A DNA stretch of 64,000 nt from assembly GCA_035222895.1 (NCBI GenBank), contig JAVYIG010000169.1, forward strand, positions 496,001-560,000, given 5' to 3'. How positions within the stretch are numbered: the stretch's first letter is position 1; each line of letters opens with the position of its first letter. The notes beneath the pieces are model-generated. The model saw nothing but the letters and a program-made list of their open reading frames with translations. It was not told the DNA's origin and did not search any database. The position numbers were made by a program, and so were the translations under genes. Positions 12,264-23,825 of this stretch are shown here, one piece after another. The stretch is from Strongylocentrotus droebachiensis. Lineage: Eukaryota; Echinodermata; Echinoidea; Camarodonta; Strongylocentrotidae.

Positions 12264-12729
12264 TCTCCCAATAATTAGTCTCGCAATTATGGAATGTATA
12301 AGTTAAGCGGAAAAAGTTTCGATAAAATTATAATCTCCAAACAAATATTAAATAATAGGGATCGACTTTAAATTTTCGTTTTAAGAACAGGTAATGTAAT
12401 GAATAGCTGAAAACTGAAACAGGAGGATTGGATGTTGGAGAGAAAAATAGTGGGGTAGTGAGAGGCCGGTTTAGAAAAAAAATACGTGAGAAGATTTCTC
12501 CCAATAATTAGTCTCGCAATTATGGAATGTATAAGTTAAGCGGAAAAAGTTTCGATAAAATTATAATCTCCAAAAAAATATTAAACAATAGGGATCGACT
12601 TTAAATTTTCGTTTTAAGAACAGGTAATGTAATGAATAGCTGAAAACTGAAACAGGAGGATTGGATGTTGGAGAGAAAAATAGTGGGGTAGTGAGAGGCC
12701 GGTTTAGAAAAAAAATACGTGAGAAGATT
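12264..12729. repeat. Recent 233-bp tandem duplication
   Basis: Two head-to-tail copies start at 12264 and 12497 and differ at only a few bases, for example in an A-run after tctccaaa and a single change before aataggg. The near identity indicates a recent duplication or an assembly duplication. Confidence 0.95.
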
Positions 12730-12959
12730 TCAACGAATAGAGGTGGTAGGGGTGGGGCTGAGGCATAATATACAATATAGAGATATCGGAGCAGTTTTTA
12801 TAAAGGGTCTGCACACTCGCAAAACTCACACTCGCTTTTGGCAGTCGGCTAAAGACATTTGTGTGACACTCTCTCGTTTCTACAGTGAAGTACACAGGCA
12901 AGCTGCTCACAATAAACTTGTTTGTTTCTGCAACAAAGCTTCCTCTCAGACTTAAGTAA

Positions 12960-13600
12960 GTTTCATATACGTTTTGACATTGCATGTATTTAAATCAAAC
13001 GCGCGATCAATAAACAACTCATTAATGGCAATATTTATCGATATTCTAATAATTGTATTTACTATCTTATACGATAATTGTGTTCCAATTAATATCTCTC
13101 ATCATTAGTTAAAATCATATTGCTATTCTAAGTTTCAATGATTACGAAACAAATCATGTCTTTTCTCCCTCCTTTTCTATTTCAAGATTGATCTCATCTG
13201 TTCTTTTCATTTCATTGTCAATTTACATTCCCTTCTTCTTGTTGTGCGATATTTTTCCTACTTTGAATATTACTTTATTTTATCTTAACAATTTCGTATC
13301 AAAACGTTTTGTATTTTAATGTAATTGTTATGTTTTCTTTCATTTCAATTGGACTCAATCTGTGCTAGCTGTTATTTGATAGGCGTGATTTTTAATCAAA
13401 CAAACTTTTCAATTACAATTGCGATATATTAAATATTTATAGCTTTTATAGAGTTCGAAAGGTTTACCGTTCATGTTAACACTCCAATACATAACAAAAC
13501 ATGTATTTGTTTATTACGACTGAAGGCTTCGTAGTCTGGTAAATTTCATGGTCAAATTCGTTCTTTTCATTCATTTTCATAATTTGTTCCGATCTGAAAA
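12960..13600. other. AT-rich DNA, nothing recognised
   Basis: No coding, repeat or RNA signal was identified. Confidence 0.4.
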
Positions 13601-13800
13601 TTAGAGGTGCGATTGCTCAGTGGTAGAGCAGTGGTCTTGTAACTGTAGGGGGGGGGGGGGGGGGTCCGGGGTAAAAAACAATTCGATGCAAATTTGCTCT
13701 TTGGTGAGATAGTAATATTCATTAAAAAGTCTGTCGAAGAGGACTTAAAGCCGTCTTTCTCTTGGGTGCTTACTCATAAACATACACAGTCTTCCTCAAA
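13601..13800 (+). mobile_element. tRNA-derived SINE, family B, copy 1 (with poly-G)
   Basis: The head gcgattgctcagtggtagag and the word agcagtggtcttgtaa resemble a tRNA D-arm and A box, as in the copy at 30725. The B-box region is replaced by a G homopolymer (about 13647-13664). The body words gtctgtcgaagagg and aaagccgtc match the other copies. Confidence 0.7.
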
Positions 13801-13809
13801 AAGCAGATA

Positions 13810-15195
13810 AAACAAACAACCAAACTTTCTTCCGCATCCGGTTTTGTCAAACTCAATTTTGTTTTGTCCCTTATTTTTGGATTGCTTAAGTTTAATATCT
13901 TATCTCACATCATAATTTATCAATTATTGTAATCAGTCAGATCAGTAAAAATAAAAGTTCGATGAAATAATTGATTCTAATTTCTATGATTATTTTCTAT
14001 TGATATTGAGGCATTGGACATACATAACAACAGAAAAACAATCTAACTATTCGCTAAAATCGAATGGAATTGTTATTACATTTGATTGAACAAATTACGA
14101 AGTCGATTATGATATTTTGAAAATTACTTTTATGTGAGACGAAATAAAATTTAATCTGACGGAGATAAATTGAAAAGTGTTGAAACTAGTTTACCCCGAG
14201 CTACACTTGAATGAGTGACTTACTGATTGTTGACATCTAATCAATTCGGTAGGATAGGCTCAGTCATGGGGGGGGGGGGGGGGGCAGCCGTCTTTAGTCT
14301 AGTAGATCAGCATTTGCCAAGCTTTATTTCTTTCTCTTTAGTCACGGCACCCTTTTCAGAATTTAAAAAGGCTTGCGTCACCCCAACATACGGGCAGGAT
14401 TTCGGGTGCGGGCTTTTTTGCCCAAACAAAATATATATTATCCGGATCCCAAATATTGCGACCCCGCGAAGCGTGTGAGGAAAAAAAAGGCAAAATTATT
14501 ATTTTATAATTGTATTTTAGTAATCAATTGACAGGAATTATCCTGATTTATCAATTTCGCAAAAAGTGAAGCAAACGAGGGAAGAAAATTGTATATTTCG
14601 ATAAAAAAAACATAAACTGAAATAAAGTCGTATTCGGGGACAATGCTGGCCGAATCACAACGATATACGGGCAGTGACATTTCCAGAATATCGTCATATC
14701 ATGGTATTTGCCTCGTTGCATGAAACTACTCCCTTCCTAAATTTGTAGAGCAAGCCAAGCGAGCGAGGCAAATTCACTTGACTTTCTCTGAAATGTTATT
14801 TCCTCATGAAAATACCAAAATTTATATATTGTGACATCTTGTCGTATATATCCATTGCCCCTTTAGATTTGAAAATAATTTTAAGTGAAACGGACACTCA
14901 TAAACACTCAGTCTCTGTCTTCATATCTCTTCTTTCTTTCAATGCTATCTCAATTGTGTTATTATTATCTGCCGTATACTGCATTAAGGACACAGAATGG
15001 ATCACCCTAAAACATTTGTTTATACAATCATATTCCGATACAACTCTTACAACAAATTCATTTAAGATTGATCATGTCGTCACCGCGACACATACTACTG
15101 GCAATTTCGCAACTTCCACAATCCAATTCCTTGCATGTGCGTTCTATGTAGCGCAATTAAGCCCTGCTATTAATATTTCTCATTAAAATTCCTGA
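13810..15195. other. AT-rich DNA with a poly-G run, no supported gene
   Basis: It includes a G homopolymer at about 14268-14284. A 126-codon frame at 14806-15186 on + is AT-driven, shows no domain and has no splice or start context that supports it, so it is not called a gene. Confidence 0.4.
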
Positions 15196-15199
15196 TTTG

Positions 15200-15425
15200 T
15201 GGGCACTTTTCGTCGATTAAGTTATCATGTGCCGTCCCCAATTGCCAATTTCATTTGGGAGGAACCAATTCAAATTTCTTTCTTCATTCGAATTCATGGT
15301 TTATGCGCGCTTTTCGTCGAGCGGTCATTCTATTTACCACGACATAATTAATTTATCATGTGCCGTACCTAATTTCAAATCTCAATTTGGAGGAACCAAT
15401 TTATATTTTCTTTCATTAAAAAAGG
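15200..15425. repeat. Two tandem copies of a ~130-bp repeat
   Basis: Shared words in order: cgcttttcgtcga, atttatcatgtgccgt, caatttgggaggaaccaatt. The two copies are clearly diverged. Confidence 0.75.
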
Positions 15426-15484
15426 TCAACATTTGTTAGTACTTCCCTCAAATAAAAATGAAAGTGTTGTCCGAAAATAATTGT

Positions 15485-15864
15485 TTAAAGGTATAGATCA
15501 GTTCTGGTCACGCGATTGCATTGTGAAGAAAAAAAACGCTGTGCAATCGATCAGAAAAGGTTGATCTTCTAGCATAATTGGTGTGTACCGCAAGGTTCTG
15601 GAATCATCAAAATGATATGAAATTTGGCCCAGTCTTGGTAAAGTTACCAGCACTGTACACAGAAATATGTATATGGGACTACCATATATCTACCCAGTTC
15701 AGATAGATATAATAATTTATGAAATATATCAATTAGTAGGCGGTTTCCCGGCAAAATGTGTATTGTCACGTATTATTCAAAACATTTTATCACATGATCG
15801 GTAATAAGGGCTTCCGTGTCATTCTTTGAAATGGAGGCGTTTCCAAAACTAGTCTTTACCTTTA
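15485..15864. mobile_element. MITE, family 3, copy 1
   Basis: The left end AAAGGTATAGATCAGTTCTG pairs imperfectly with the right end ccaaaactagtctttacctt. The interior matches 30364-30735 over its length (for example ggtgtgtac, cccagtcttggtaaagtta, aggcggtttccc). The left flank is TTAA; the right flank has decayed. Confidence 0.85.
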
Positions 15865-16928
15865 TTGACTATTGCATGGATTTTTTTCAAGTTGGCTTAG
15901 TGTGTAAAACTACATGAATATCGATATAGGAATTCAGATGGAGGTCTTGAGCAAGTCTATTAAGTGTGCTTCGTGTGGATGGGGGATCATGCACAACATT
16001 TAGGCCTAACTGAACAAAAAATATGTTGTATTGCCCTGTAGGTGCCAAAACATGAGTCGGTTGGTCGGAAATATAATTTATTTATCTTTTTACTCCCTCT
16101 TTGGGCTGATATTTCTTAGTGTAATGCCTAAATACATTTTTTTTTTTTTTTTTTAATGTATAAAGCCGACCGTAAATTTCAAGATTTTGGGGTCAGTCGC
16201 TAAGGGCAATACAACATTTTTAGACGTCTGCTCTAACGAAGCATTGAGTAGTGAAATATTTTGGAAACAAGTAATATATTTACATGGCCCCCGTTTAGAC
16301 CTTCTTAAAGGTGCGTCCAATGTCGACAATGGAACGGAATATTTTAATCAAATTAATTTCCTTTTGAGGGAGATAAAATCGAAAAGAGATAGGGGACAAA
16401 ATAAACAACATCCATTTTAATTTGAATGAATATCTTTCGAAGTTGAACGCCGATTCGTGAGTCCGAAGGCGGGAGATCAGTTTAAGGCAATTGGCCACGA
16501 ATTTGAAAGAATCGTAGCACACGCTAGACGGAAAGAATTGTAATGATTTAAGCACTAAATTCATTGTCCGAAACCAAACTTGAATAACTGAAGTTATATT
16601 TTGACTGGCAGTCTCAACCGGAGATGGTGTTTGTGATAAACTCATTACACGTTTCATCAAATGAACTGGAACAAATGAGAAATTGGCCTGGAAAGCCTAT
16701 AGTTTAAATCTTAAAGAGTATTTTTGAGCAAATTGTCTCCTTATATTATTTCATGTTCTTTGTACAAAATTTCCTTCCTCTCTCTCCTCGATGTTCCTTT
16801 TTAAAATTCAATTGGGGGAATGCGCCCCAACCTGTATCAATGCCACTGACTATAATCATTGACCCGCCTTTGGCAAACATCGCGTTGTATTATTGGCCTC
16901 TGATTTTCTTCATAAGCGCGGATAGGTA

Positions 16929-17479
16929 ATGCCTATGTCACATTTTCTGCGGCGGCCTTGCGTTTTGAACTATCTACGGCCAATATCAGTTATAGGGCCG
17001 CCGCAGCATTCCCGCGGTCACATAAGCTAGAGGTCACATGTGTTAGGGTAGCCGCACGGCGTATTTTGAATTTGCCGTGCGGCCTTTGAAATGATGACGC
17101 ACGGTCGCCTTAATTCCCGCGGCAGCCACAATTTTGTTTGGGTTCTGCAAAAGTCAATTTTAATTCATGAGACCCTAGGACAGCTGCATTGCAAACGCAA
17201 GGCCATCGTACGCCCGACGTAGGGTCGCCGTGGAACCGCTCTACGGATGGCTACTGCGTGTGTAATTGCTACAGCGAACCTAGAAATGAAAGAAGTTACA
17301 ACTCCGCGATATAATCCCACGGCTAACCAGGGCTTGTATACGGCCTATAGATATAGGGATTCGCCCTAGGGTGACCCTGAGGCCGCCGCAGATTCCCCTC
17401 CGGTCGCCGCAAGTACCTCTCGATTTAGGGAGCGTACGGCTGCCGTATACTAGCCGTAGAGCAAATATGACCTAGGCAT
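16929..17479. mobile_element. GC-rich MITE, family 4, copy 1
   Basis: The ends tgcctatgtcacattt and aaatatgacctaggca are inverted complements. The interior is unusually GC-rich for this window and full of short inverted words such as gccgcacggcg/cgccgtgcggc, so the single strand can fold extensively. A partial copy lies at 21733-22150 and an end fragment at 6450-6480. It ends about 240 bp upstream of the GPCR start codon and may lie in the 5' intron of that gene. Confidence 0.85.
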
Positions 17480-17700
17480 TAATGACTACGGGTTATACGG
17501 CAACCACCTGCTCTTGTTCAACAAACACAAACTCACTAGCTGTGGATAAGTCATTATTTATTCCATCAGACCAGTCCTTTCAAATTAATTCCCTGCCTCA
17601 ATATGTTTTTCTTCCAAGAAGTATATTATTAAAAGCAAAGTAATCGTGCATGTCGCTTTCCACAAAATCGATGTGAAAATCTAAAACGTTTCATGTGACC

Positions 17701-17722
17701 ACTTTTTTTATATTTTGTAGGT
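17701..17722 (+). promoter_or_regulatory. 3' splice site before the GPCR start codon
   Basis: A pyrimidine-rich tract ends in tattttgtag at 17720, two bases before the ATG. This predicts a 5' UTR intron with the whole coding region in one downstream exon, a common layout for invertebrate rhodopsin-family receptors. Confidence 0.65.
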
Positions 17723-19093
17723 ATGGTGCGTATAATGCTTGGAGTAACTGCCCTGTTGGTGAGCTTAAGCACAAGGCTAGAGGGGGGCAGGACAGAACAC
17801 ACAACACCTGAGACGTCCACGTGGTATTCATCTGCATTACAGGAAGACATCACTGACACGACTGTTGTTGTTTGGGAAGGAGATGTCTCTAACCTATCCA
17901 CAGCATCTCCTTTGAATTCTACCATTGTTGCAGAGCCGATTGGATTCCCCTGTCATCCCGGTAAGAGCTCCGATGGCAACATGTCAAATACAACCGAGAG
18001 GGGAGACTCTTTAGAAATGGAAACTGAATTCGACAATGTATCTGGTTATGAAGAATCCTTCACAGAGAGCTTAAATAACGCAACAATGGAGTCGATTCCA
18101 TGGAGGTGGCGCCCCATAAAGTGGGCGTGGTGGCAGTTTCTACAAATAACGTCTTCTGTACTTGGTGTCGTCGGCCAAATGCTCGTCATGCTAGTAATTT
18201 GGCAACGCAGGGCAATGAACCGGTCTACCGACACCCTCATCGCAGCTCTAGCGATGGCAGACTTCTTAACCTCCATATTTATCCTACCCTTGCCGGTGGC
18301 AGTCAGCGTACCATCTTCGTTCCTGGGGGAGATTTATTGCCGACTCATTTACGACGGCTTTTTCATGTGGTGGGCGGTCGGAGTCTCGATCTACACCCTG
18401 GCTTTAATCTCTGTAGAGCGTCTCATAGCCGTCATGTACCCTATCTACTTCAATCGCTACTTTAGTAGAGGCAAAACATCTATAGCCGTCGTTGTTGTCT
18501 GGTTATGGGTGATACTCTTAACTCTAAACTTGATCTTGACCTGTACCGTAGATGGCGTGATTCATGCCTGCGCTTTGTCGTTCTCGCCAGCAGTCGGACA
18601 ATTCCTGGGCATCAAGGTTTTCCTTACGTACTTCATCATCCCTGCTACTATAATGATTCTTGCCCAGGCTGTTACCGCTGTCATTCTCCACCGAAAATCA
18701 ACAAAGTTCACGGAAGGCAATGTACAGAAAAACAGATCTAACCCATCACACAACCTGCTGACTGCGAAGAATCGAGTCATCAAGATGCTGTTCATGGTTG
18801 TCTTGATTTTCATCATATGCTGGGGGCCGAACACCATTGCTTACTTTCTTTTCAACTTCGGGTTCATAAGCCGAAGTTTTGCCTTCGGCAACACAAATCG
18901 TATTCTCACGCTGCTTGCGTTTTACAACTCCTGTTTGAATCCGATTGTCTACACGGTTCGGCATCCTGGGTTCCGTGAAGCTATTCGAGGATTGTTCACC
19001 GGCTCTAAAATTCATGGAGGAGCATTATTCGAGGCGAAGTCTGACCGAAAAGTTCTGCCCAGGGGAAAAAAAGACGCTGAAAATCAGATATAA
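17723..19093 (+). CDS. Rhodopsin-family (class A) G protein-coupled receptor
   Basis: A 456-residue seven-helix plasma membrane receptor in one exon. Residues 1-22 look like a signal peptide. Residues 23-130 form a long extracellular tail with N-glycosylation sequons at 57, 65, 86, 89, 105 and 119. Helices fall at about 138-160, 172-194, 209-235, 253-275, 297-322, 352-376 and 391-411. Seen motifs: LAMAD with Asp180 in TM2, Cys206 before TM3 with a likely partner Cys283 in loop 2, ERL (232-234) at the DRY position, Pro307 in TM5, CWGP (366-369) in TM6, NPIVY (406-410) in TM7, then a basic helix 8. The first-helix GN motif reads GQ (Gln152), which is unusual. The frame is intact with a normal start and stop. 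The ligand cannot be read from sequence; overall it resembles peptide/amine-like class A receptors and may belong to a lineage-specific expansion. Confidence 0.93.
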   Translation: MVRIMLGVTALLVSLSTRLEGGRTEHTTPETSTWYSSALQEDITDTTVVVWEGDVSNLSTASPLNSTIVAEPIGFPCHPGKSSDGNMSNTTERGDSLEMETEFDNVSGYEESFTESLNNATMESIPWRWRPIKWAWWQFLQITSSVLGVVGQMLVMLVIWQRRAMNRSTDTLIAALAMADFLTSIFILPLPVAVSVPSSFLGEIYCRLIYDGFFMWWAVGVSIYTLALISVERLIAVMYPIYFNRYFSRGKTSIAVVVVWLWVILLTLNLILTCTVDGVIHACALSFSPAVGQFLGIKVFLTYFIIPATIMILAQAVTAVILHRKSTKFTEGNVQKNRSNPSHNLLTAKNRVIKMLFMVVLIFIICWGPNTIAYFLFNFGFISRSFAFGNTNRILTLLAFYNSCLNPIVYTVRHPGFREAIRGLFTGSKIHGGALFEAKSDRKVLPRGKKDAENQI

Positions 19094-19194
19094 AAAGTAC
19101 ACAAAACACTGAATCACATCGTTAAAGATATTATCCGCACCATAGTCGATGCCATTTCGCAGTTGTCGCCCGCACATTTCAATCAGAAACACGC

Positions 19195-19245
19195 ACGCTC
19201 ACACACAAACACACACGCATACATACACACGCACACACACGCGTA
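19195..19245. repeat. (CA)n-type microsatellite in the GPCR 3' region
   Basis: An impure run of cacacacg and acacacac words about 100 bp past the stop codon, probably in the 3' UTR. Confidence 0.8.
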
Positions 19246-20085
19246 CTCACCCACAGACTCAATCATGTAATGATCTATGTGTACAATGTAAGCAAGACAG
19301 GTCGGTAGCTTAGCGAAATTTAATGGCACGAACAGATGCGCCCTGAACACAAAAGGCAAAATTGCTGGTGACATATGTGAGTAGTAAACTTCTTGAGAAA
19401 GAAACCCTGTTTGTATATACAAGGATTTCTAACTTACTTTGTACGATCGTATATTCCTCTAGCCAGTTTTGTCGGCTGCTGCTTATATAAGGTGTATGCT
19501 AAATATACTTAGTCTTATTAATACTCTAGTACACTCGTATTTTTCGTCTGTATTGACGTCATCGTATACACCTCTAAATGTAAGAGGCTTGGCACATTAG
19601 TACATTATAAACATTTTATTTCATTTAATCGTTCTGGTATCAGACTTCGCCCCAACTCTACCCGCCTTTCACGATTCAGATATTCATTTGTTCCCGACTC
19701 TTTTCATAAATTCAACTCACAAGTTAAATGTTTTACTTCTGCGTCGGAAATTAATCCTGAAACTACACTGTCGCTCATGAAGTTGGAATATTTTTGTTTT
19801 ACCCAAGTTTAATTTGCGCCTCGTTTGAAAAAGAGGAGAATCAAATACCGCCAATTGTTATCATCCTCATCTCCACCGCCTGCTCGCCATCATAGGAGTA
19901 TAGAAAGAAATGCCCCCGTAGATTTGTAGTGGTCAAATAATGAATGAAAAAAATATCATTCATTGTTCGGCATCGGCATGCCCAAATCATTTATTTTATG
20001 ATGTAATCAAGTTAAAATATGTTGATTAATGTACTATTACAGTCTCTTTTTATGTAAAAGATTATATCATGTTTTGTGTGGTTTG

Positions 20086-20112
20086 AATAAAATGAACTTG
20101 AACTTGAACTGA
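20086..20112 (+). terminator. Possible polyadenylation signal for the GPCR, or a retroposon tail
   Basis: AATAAA at 20086-20091 lies about 1 kb past the GPCR stop and is followed by repeated gaacttgaactt words. Such hexamer tails also mark LINE/SINE 3' ends, so the signal may belong to an old retroposon instead. Confidence 0.4.
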
Positions 20113-20333
20113 GAATATCTTCATATTTGTGTGCCTCAATACCATTATAATATTAATAATTATCGAGAAGCATTGAGCTCTAATATGCATTTGTTTTACT
20201 GTCTATTCTAAGGTAGTGAATTTGTATGATAAAATAGCATTTAAAGGAAATCAAACTATCCAACTTCTGCTCACCTGCTTCGCTTTCGCACAAATCTAAA
20301 AAAGGAATTTTCCTAGACACTCCGAAATTCAGT

Positions 20334-20560
20334 GGCGGATCCAGAGGGGCCGAAACGGCCGCCCCCTTCCCCCCCCCCACCCCCTATTGGCGGCGCAAAA
20401 AAAGAGGAAGAAAAGAAGAGAAGAAAAAAAAGGAGAAGAGAAAAAAGGGAGAAGAGAAAAGGAAGGAGCAGAGAAAAAAAAAAAGAAAACAAAAGAAGGA
20501 AAAAGAAAGAGGGAGAGAGAGAAAAAAAAAGCGAAAAAGATGGTAGAAGCCGGGTTAGAA
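20334..20560. repeat. ggcggatccag element end plus A/G-rich tract
   Basis: The dispersed end word tggcggatccagagggg is followed by a C run and then about 160 bp of almost pure purine. The lysine/glutamate-rich frames here come from the purine tract. Confidence 0.7.
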
Positions 20561-20989
20561 AGGGATAAAGTTACAAGGAAATGGCACGTTCATCTAAAGA
20601 TCGTTTACCACATAATATCACCCATAGCAACCATCACATCCAGATGTCACTCTGACAAAATAACAAAAATATACAATATTTTTCGATATAGCCTGCCGAG
20701 CTACTAGCATGTAAATACGGCATTTATTTCACATAAATTATCAACAGTTTCACTTGTTAAAGTATGAAAACAAATTCTAACAAATTCTTTCAAAAAATAC
20801 ATACACATCATGTTTTTATACCGCTTAACATTAATCATGTGAAATCATAATTGATCAAACTTTTATGCCCTAACCCTAACTATGCCCGGGTTAAAAAAAA
20901 ACAGAGATAAAACTGAATCAGCACTAGACTCTAAAAAGACCCTATGGCTACCGCAACTTATACGTTGATGCAACAACGTCTCCTACCAA

Positions 20990-21304
20990 TTATCATTTTT
21001 GAGTTCACTCGTTAAAAATCTTGGCCATCACAAGAAGTGGGTTATTGATGTAGACAAAATGCTCATGTACCCTTTACAACTCTTTTCATGTATGTTATTA
21101 CCAAAGAAGACAAAAAGCCAGTCAGTCACTCAAGTGTCTGACAGTGAAGTCTAGCAAGTAAACGGGTTTCCTTGCATACTTTAAATATTAGGACACTGCC
21201 AACGTTTAAATTTTACAGATATGACAAACATGACATATTCATAATTGCTGCAAAGTTCTACATAATTTGATGTTGGATGCAAAAAGGACATAGTATCTTT
21301 AACA
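20990..21304. mobile_element. TTAA MITE, family 2, 5'-truncated copy
   Basis: It matches the right part of 3120-3659 (words atcacaagaagtgggttattg, agtgaagtctagcaagtaaac, ggacatagtatctttaa) but lacks the left terminal repeat. Confidence 0.8.
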
Positions 21305-21317
21305 GTAACCAATCAAA

Positions 21318-21580
21318 GTTACTATGGTCTGCAAGAAGAAGGGAGAGAGGAGAGAGAGAAGGAGAGAGAGGGGGTAAGAGGAGAATTAAGGGAGCGAGGG
21401 AGAGAGAGAGAGAGAGTGTGTGAGAGAGAGAGAGAGAGAAAGGGGAGATAAGTGGAGGGAGAGGGGGAGAGGAAGAGAGAAAGACAGAGAGGATGAGAGG
21501 AGAAGGAAGAGATAGGGAGAAAGAGTGGAGAGAAGAGGAAAGGAGAGAAGACGAGAGAGAGAGAGAAATAAATAAATATT
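21318..21580. repeat. GA-rich low-complexity tract
   Basis: Nearly pure GA/GGA purine sequence of about 260 bp. It generates a serine/leucine-rich minus-strand frame that should not be taken as a gene. Confidence 0.9.
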
Positions 21581-21732
21581 TTTTCTTCATTAAGCGAGTT
21601 CGTAAATAGCCACTGGAGTCGTATGACGTCAACGTGTCATAGGTCACATGAACATAAACTCGCCCGTTCACTCGTACGCTTTGCGTAATGTACATAGGGC
21701 TACGTGAAAATGTGTGCGTGCGTTCGTCCTTC

Positions 21733-22150
21733 ACTGTTTGCCGCGGCGGCCGTGCGGTCTAAAATATCTACGGTCAATAGCAATTATAGGACCGCCACAG
21801 CATTTTCACGGTCACATACGGTAGCGGTCACATATTATGTGAGGGTAGCCGCACGGCGTATTTTTAATTGTTGAGACAGTAAATCTGCGACTGCCGTACG
21901 GCCTTTGAAGTGATGACGCACGGTCGCCTTAGGCGGCGGCCATAGCTTGTTGACAAATACTAAGACAGACGCAAGGTAGCCGCAAGGCGGCCGAAGGGGG
22001 ACAATACGGCGATCGTGCGGCCAAACTGATGCTACCGCTTTACCCCTGGAGTATATAAAACGAAGGCTACCGTACACCCGACGTATGTTCGCCATAGAAC
22101 CGCTCTACGGCATGGCTATGGCGTGTCTACTGGCTAGGGCGAACCTAGAA
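21733..22150. mobile_element. GC-rich MITE, family 4, partial copy
   Basis: It matches 16945-17300 of the complete copy (words gtagccgcacggcgtattt, gatgacgcacggtcgcctta, accgctctacgg). The right end is missing; the sequence continues to about 22165 and then reaches the TTAA of a family 2 MITE. Confidence 0.8.
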
Positions 22151-22177
22151 ATAAAAACAGTTATGATGTTATCATCT

Positions 22178-22939
22178 TTAAAGGTACTATGTCCTATTTG
22201 CAGGCCAAAAAATGAAAAGGTTAAATTCCAACGGCATTTGAAAGACAATACTAATTTAGAACTTCCCTAAAAAAAGGGGGTTTGAAAATGTCTTTAAGTG
22301 GGAAAATAACAACTATTAGTTGTTGAATCGACTTAGGAGCTATATAGCCAGTAAGTAATGGTCTGATTTTTCAGACCATTGTACCGAATGGTCGTACGTT
22401 TTATGCTGCGAAAAGATTCAATTAGTTTAATTTTGGCCATTACAAGAAGTGGGTTATTGATGCAGACAAATGCTCATGTATCCTTTACAGCTCATTTTGT
22501 GTATGTTATTACCAAAGATGAAAAAAGCCAGTCAGTCACTCAATAGTGTCTGACAGTGAAGTCTAGTCCAGAATCTGGCCTATTTATTTTTTATCTCCAC
22601 CACACCAACGCTACCTCTCCCTACTTACTTGCTACCAGCCGATGATGGCGTGATCATTAAATTAGGAAGCCCGGCGAAAAACTGGTGAGCATAATTATGA
22701 GTTTGTTGATAACGCCATCTTCGACGGCTTGAATCAAGTGTGTAGGGAAATTATAAAGGACCGTGCAGATTCTGGACTAAGTGAAGTCTAGCAAGTAAAC
22801 GGGTTTCCTTGCATAATTTGAATATTAGGACACTGCTAACGTTTAAATTTCACAGATAGGACATACATAACAAATTTATAATTCCTGCAAAGTTCTACAG
22901 ATTTTGCTGTTGGCTGCAAAAGGGACATAGCATCTTTAA
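22178..22939. mobile_element. TTAA MITE, family 2, copy with nested insertion
   Basis: It begins TTAA plus AGGTACTATGTCC and ends GGGACATAGCATCT plus TTAA. It matches copy 1 except for an internal 216-bp insertion at 22564-22779 with its own terminal repeats and target duplication. Confidence 0.85.
22564..22779. mobile_element. Nested 216-bp MITE with 9-bp target duplication
   Basis: Perfect 14-bp terminal inverted repeats TAGTCCAGAATCTG and CAGATTCTGGACTA are flanked by AGTGAAGTC at 22555-22563 and again at 22780-22788. The empty site is visible in the related element at 3120-3659. A 9-bp duplication is typical of Mutator-like transposases; that class assignment is inference. Confidence 0.88.
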
Positions 22940-22989
22940 TAAGTTTTTTGCTTCATATCTGTCTGTAAATATTACTACTTTAACTCATT

Positions 22990-23150
22990 AATTGTGTACA
23001 TGACTGTCGGTGACCCCACTGAAAATAGCTCTCGAGCTTTCGTGGGCTATCCTGTTCAAGCTGACTTAATTTTGATCTGTTATTCTTGTATATTGTTGTA
23101 TGTTGGAAGCATGGCGAATAAAAATCAATTAATCAATCAATCAACCAGGA
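22990..23150 (+). mobile_element. Probable retroposon 3' end with (AATC)n tail
   Basis: A stretch ending in aatcaattaatcaatcaatc, typical of the simple-repeat tail of non-LTR elements. No coding remnant was recognised directly upstream. Confidence 0.45.
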
Positions 23151-23763
23151 GTATATTCCTCGTGGTGTGCTTTATCTTTATTATCCATATAATGACGTCT
23201 ATAATCACTCTGCATGAGATGAAAGATAATACCTATACGAAATGCATAAAGCAGCGTTTAGACATAAAGGTCGAATCTCAACTTTATTTTTCTTATTCTT
23301 CTTTTACATTTCAAAGCGTTACATGGGATCTTAATCCTGTTTTTTCTACATTAATGCCCCCATTATACTTTGAATCTGGTCACGCTTCGAAAAGTTTGTG
23401 GCCTAGAATTGTATTCATGTTGATGATCAAATAAAGAAAGCACCTTTTATAGATCAGGGAGAGTGTGAAAAAAGCACACAGTAGGAGCAGTGCAATTTAA
23501 ATATCAAGGGATGTATTAGAGTTTATTTCTAAAATGATATGAAAGGGCTATTTGAATTCAAGAGTCCTTTCGTTATTTTTATTTAAGAAATAACCTCTCT
23601 TTCTCTCTGAGAGACATTTTCTCTTGAAAGTCAAATAAACTCGAGTGCATCCTGGGGCTCCGCCCCGGAACCCCGGCAGGGGCTCTGCCAGACCCCTCAA
23701 GCTGTGCCATATTGTACGGATCCATTAGGAAGCAAAATAAGCCCAATAAATAATTCGTATAAT

Positions 23764-23765
23764 AA

Positions 23766-23796
<31 letters not shown>

Positions 23797-23825
23797 TAGA
23801 GAGATATATATATATATATATATAG
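23764..23825. repeat. (GA)n followed by (TA)n microsatellite
   Basis: A compound dinucleotide repeat inside the R2/R3 block. Confidence 0.95.

Noticed and set aside
14806-15186. 126-residue plus-strand protein
   Set aside because: AT-driven frame in repeat-rich DNA with no motif, no start context and no splice support.
16295-16660. 121-residue minus-strand frame upstream of the GPCR
   Set aside because: No domain, codon bias or splice support; overlaps a comparable open frame on the other strand.
20875-20900. Telomere-like ccctaaccctaa
   Set aside because: Only about two units; too short to mean anything.
22994-23434. 146-residue plus-strand frame
   Set aside because: Crosses a retroposon tail and the R1 repeat module, which recurs at 24003 and 25963 with the frame broken.
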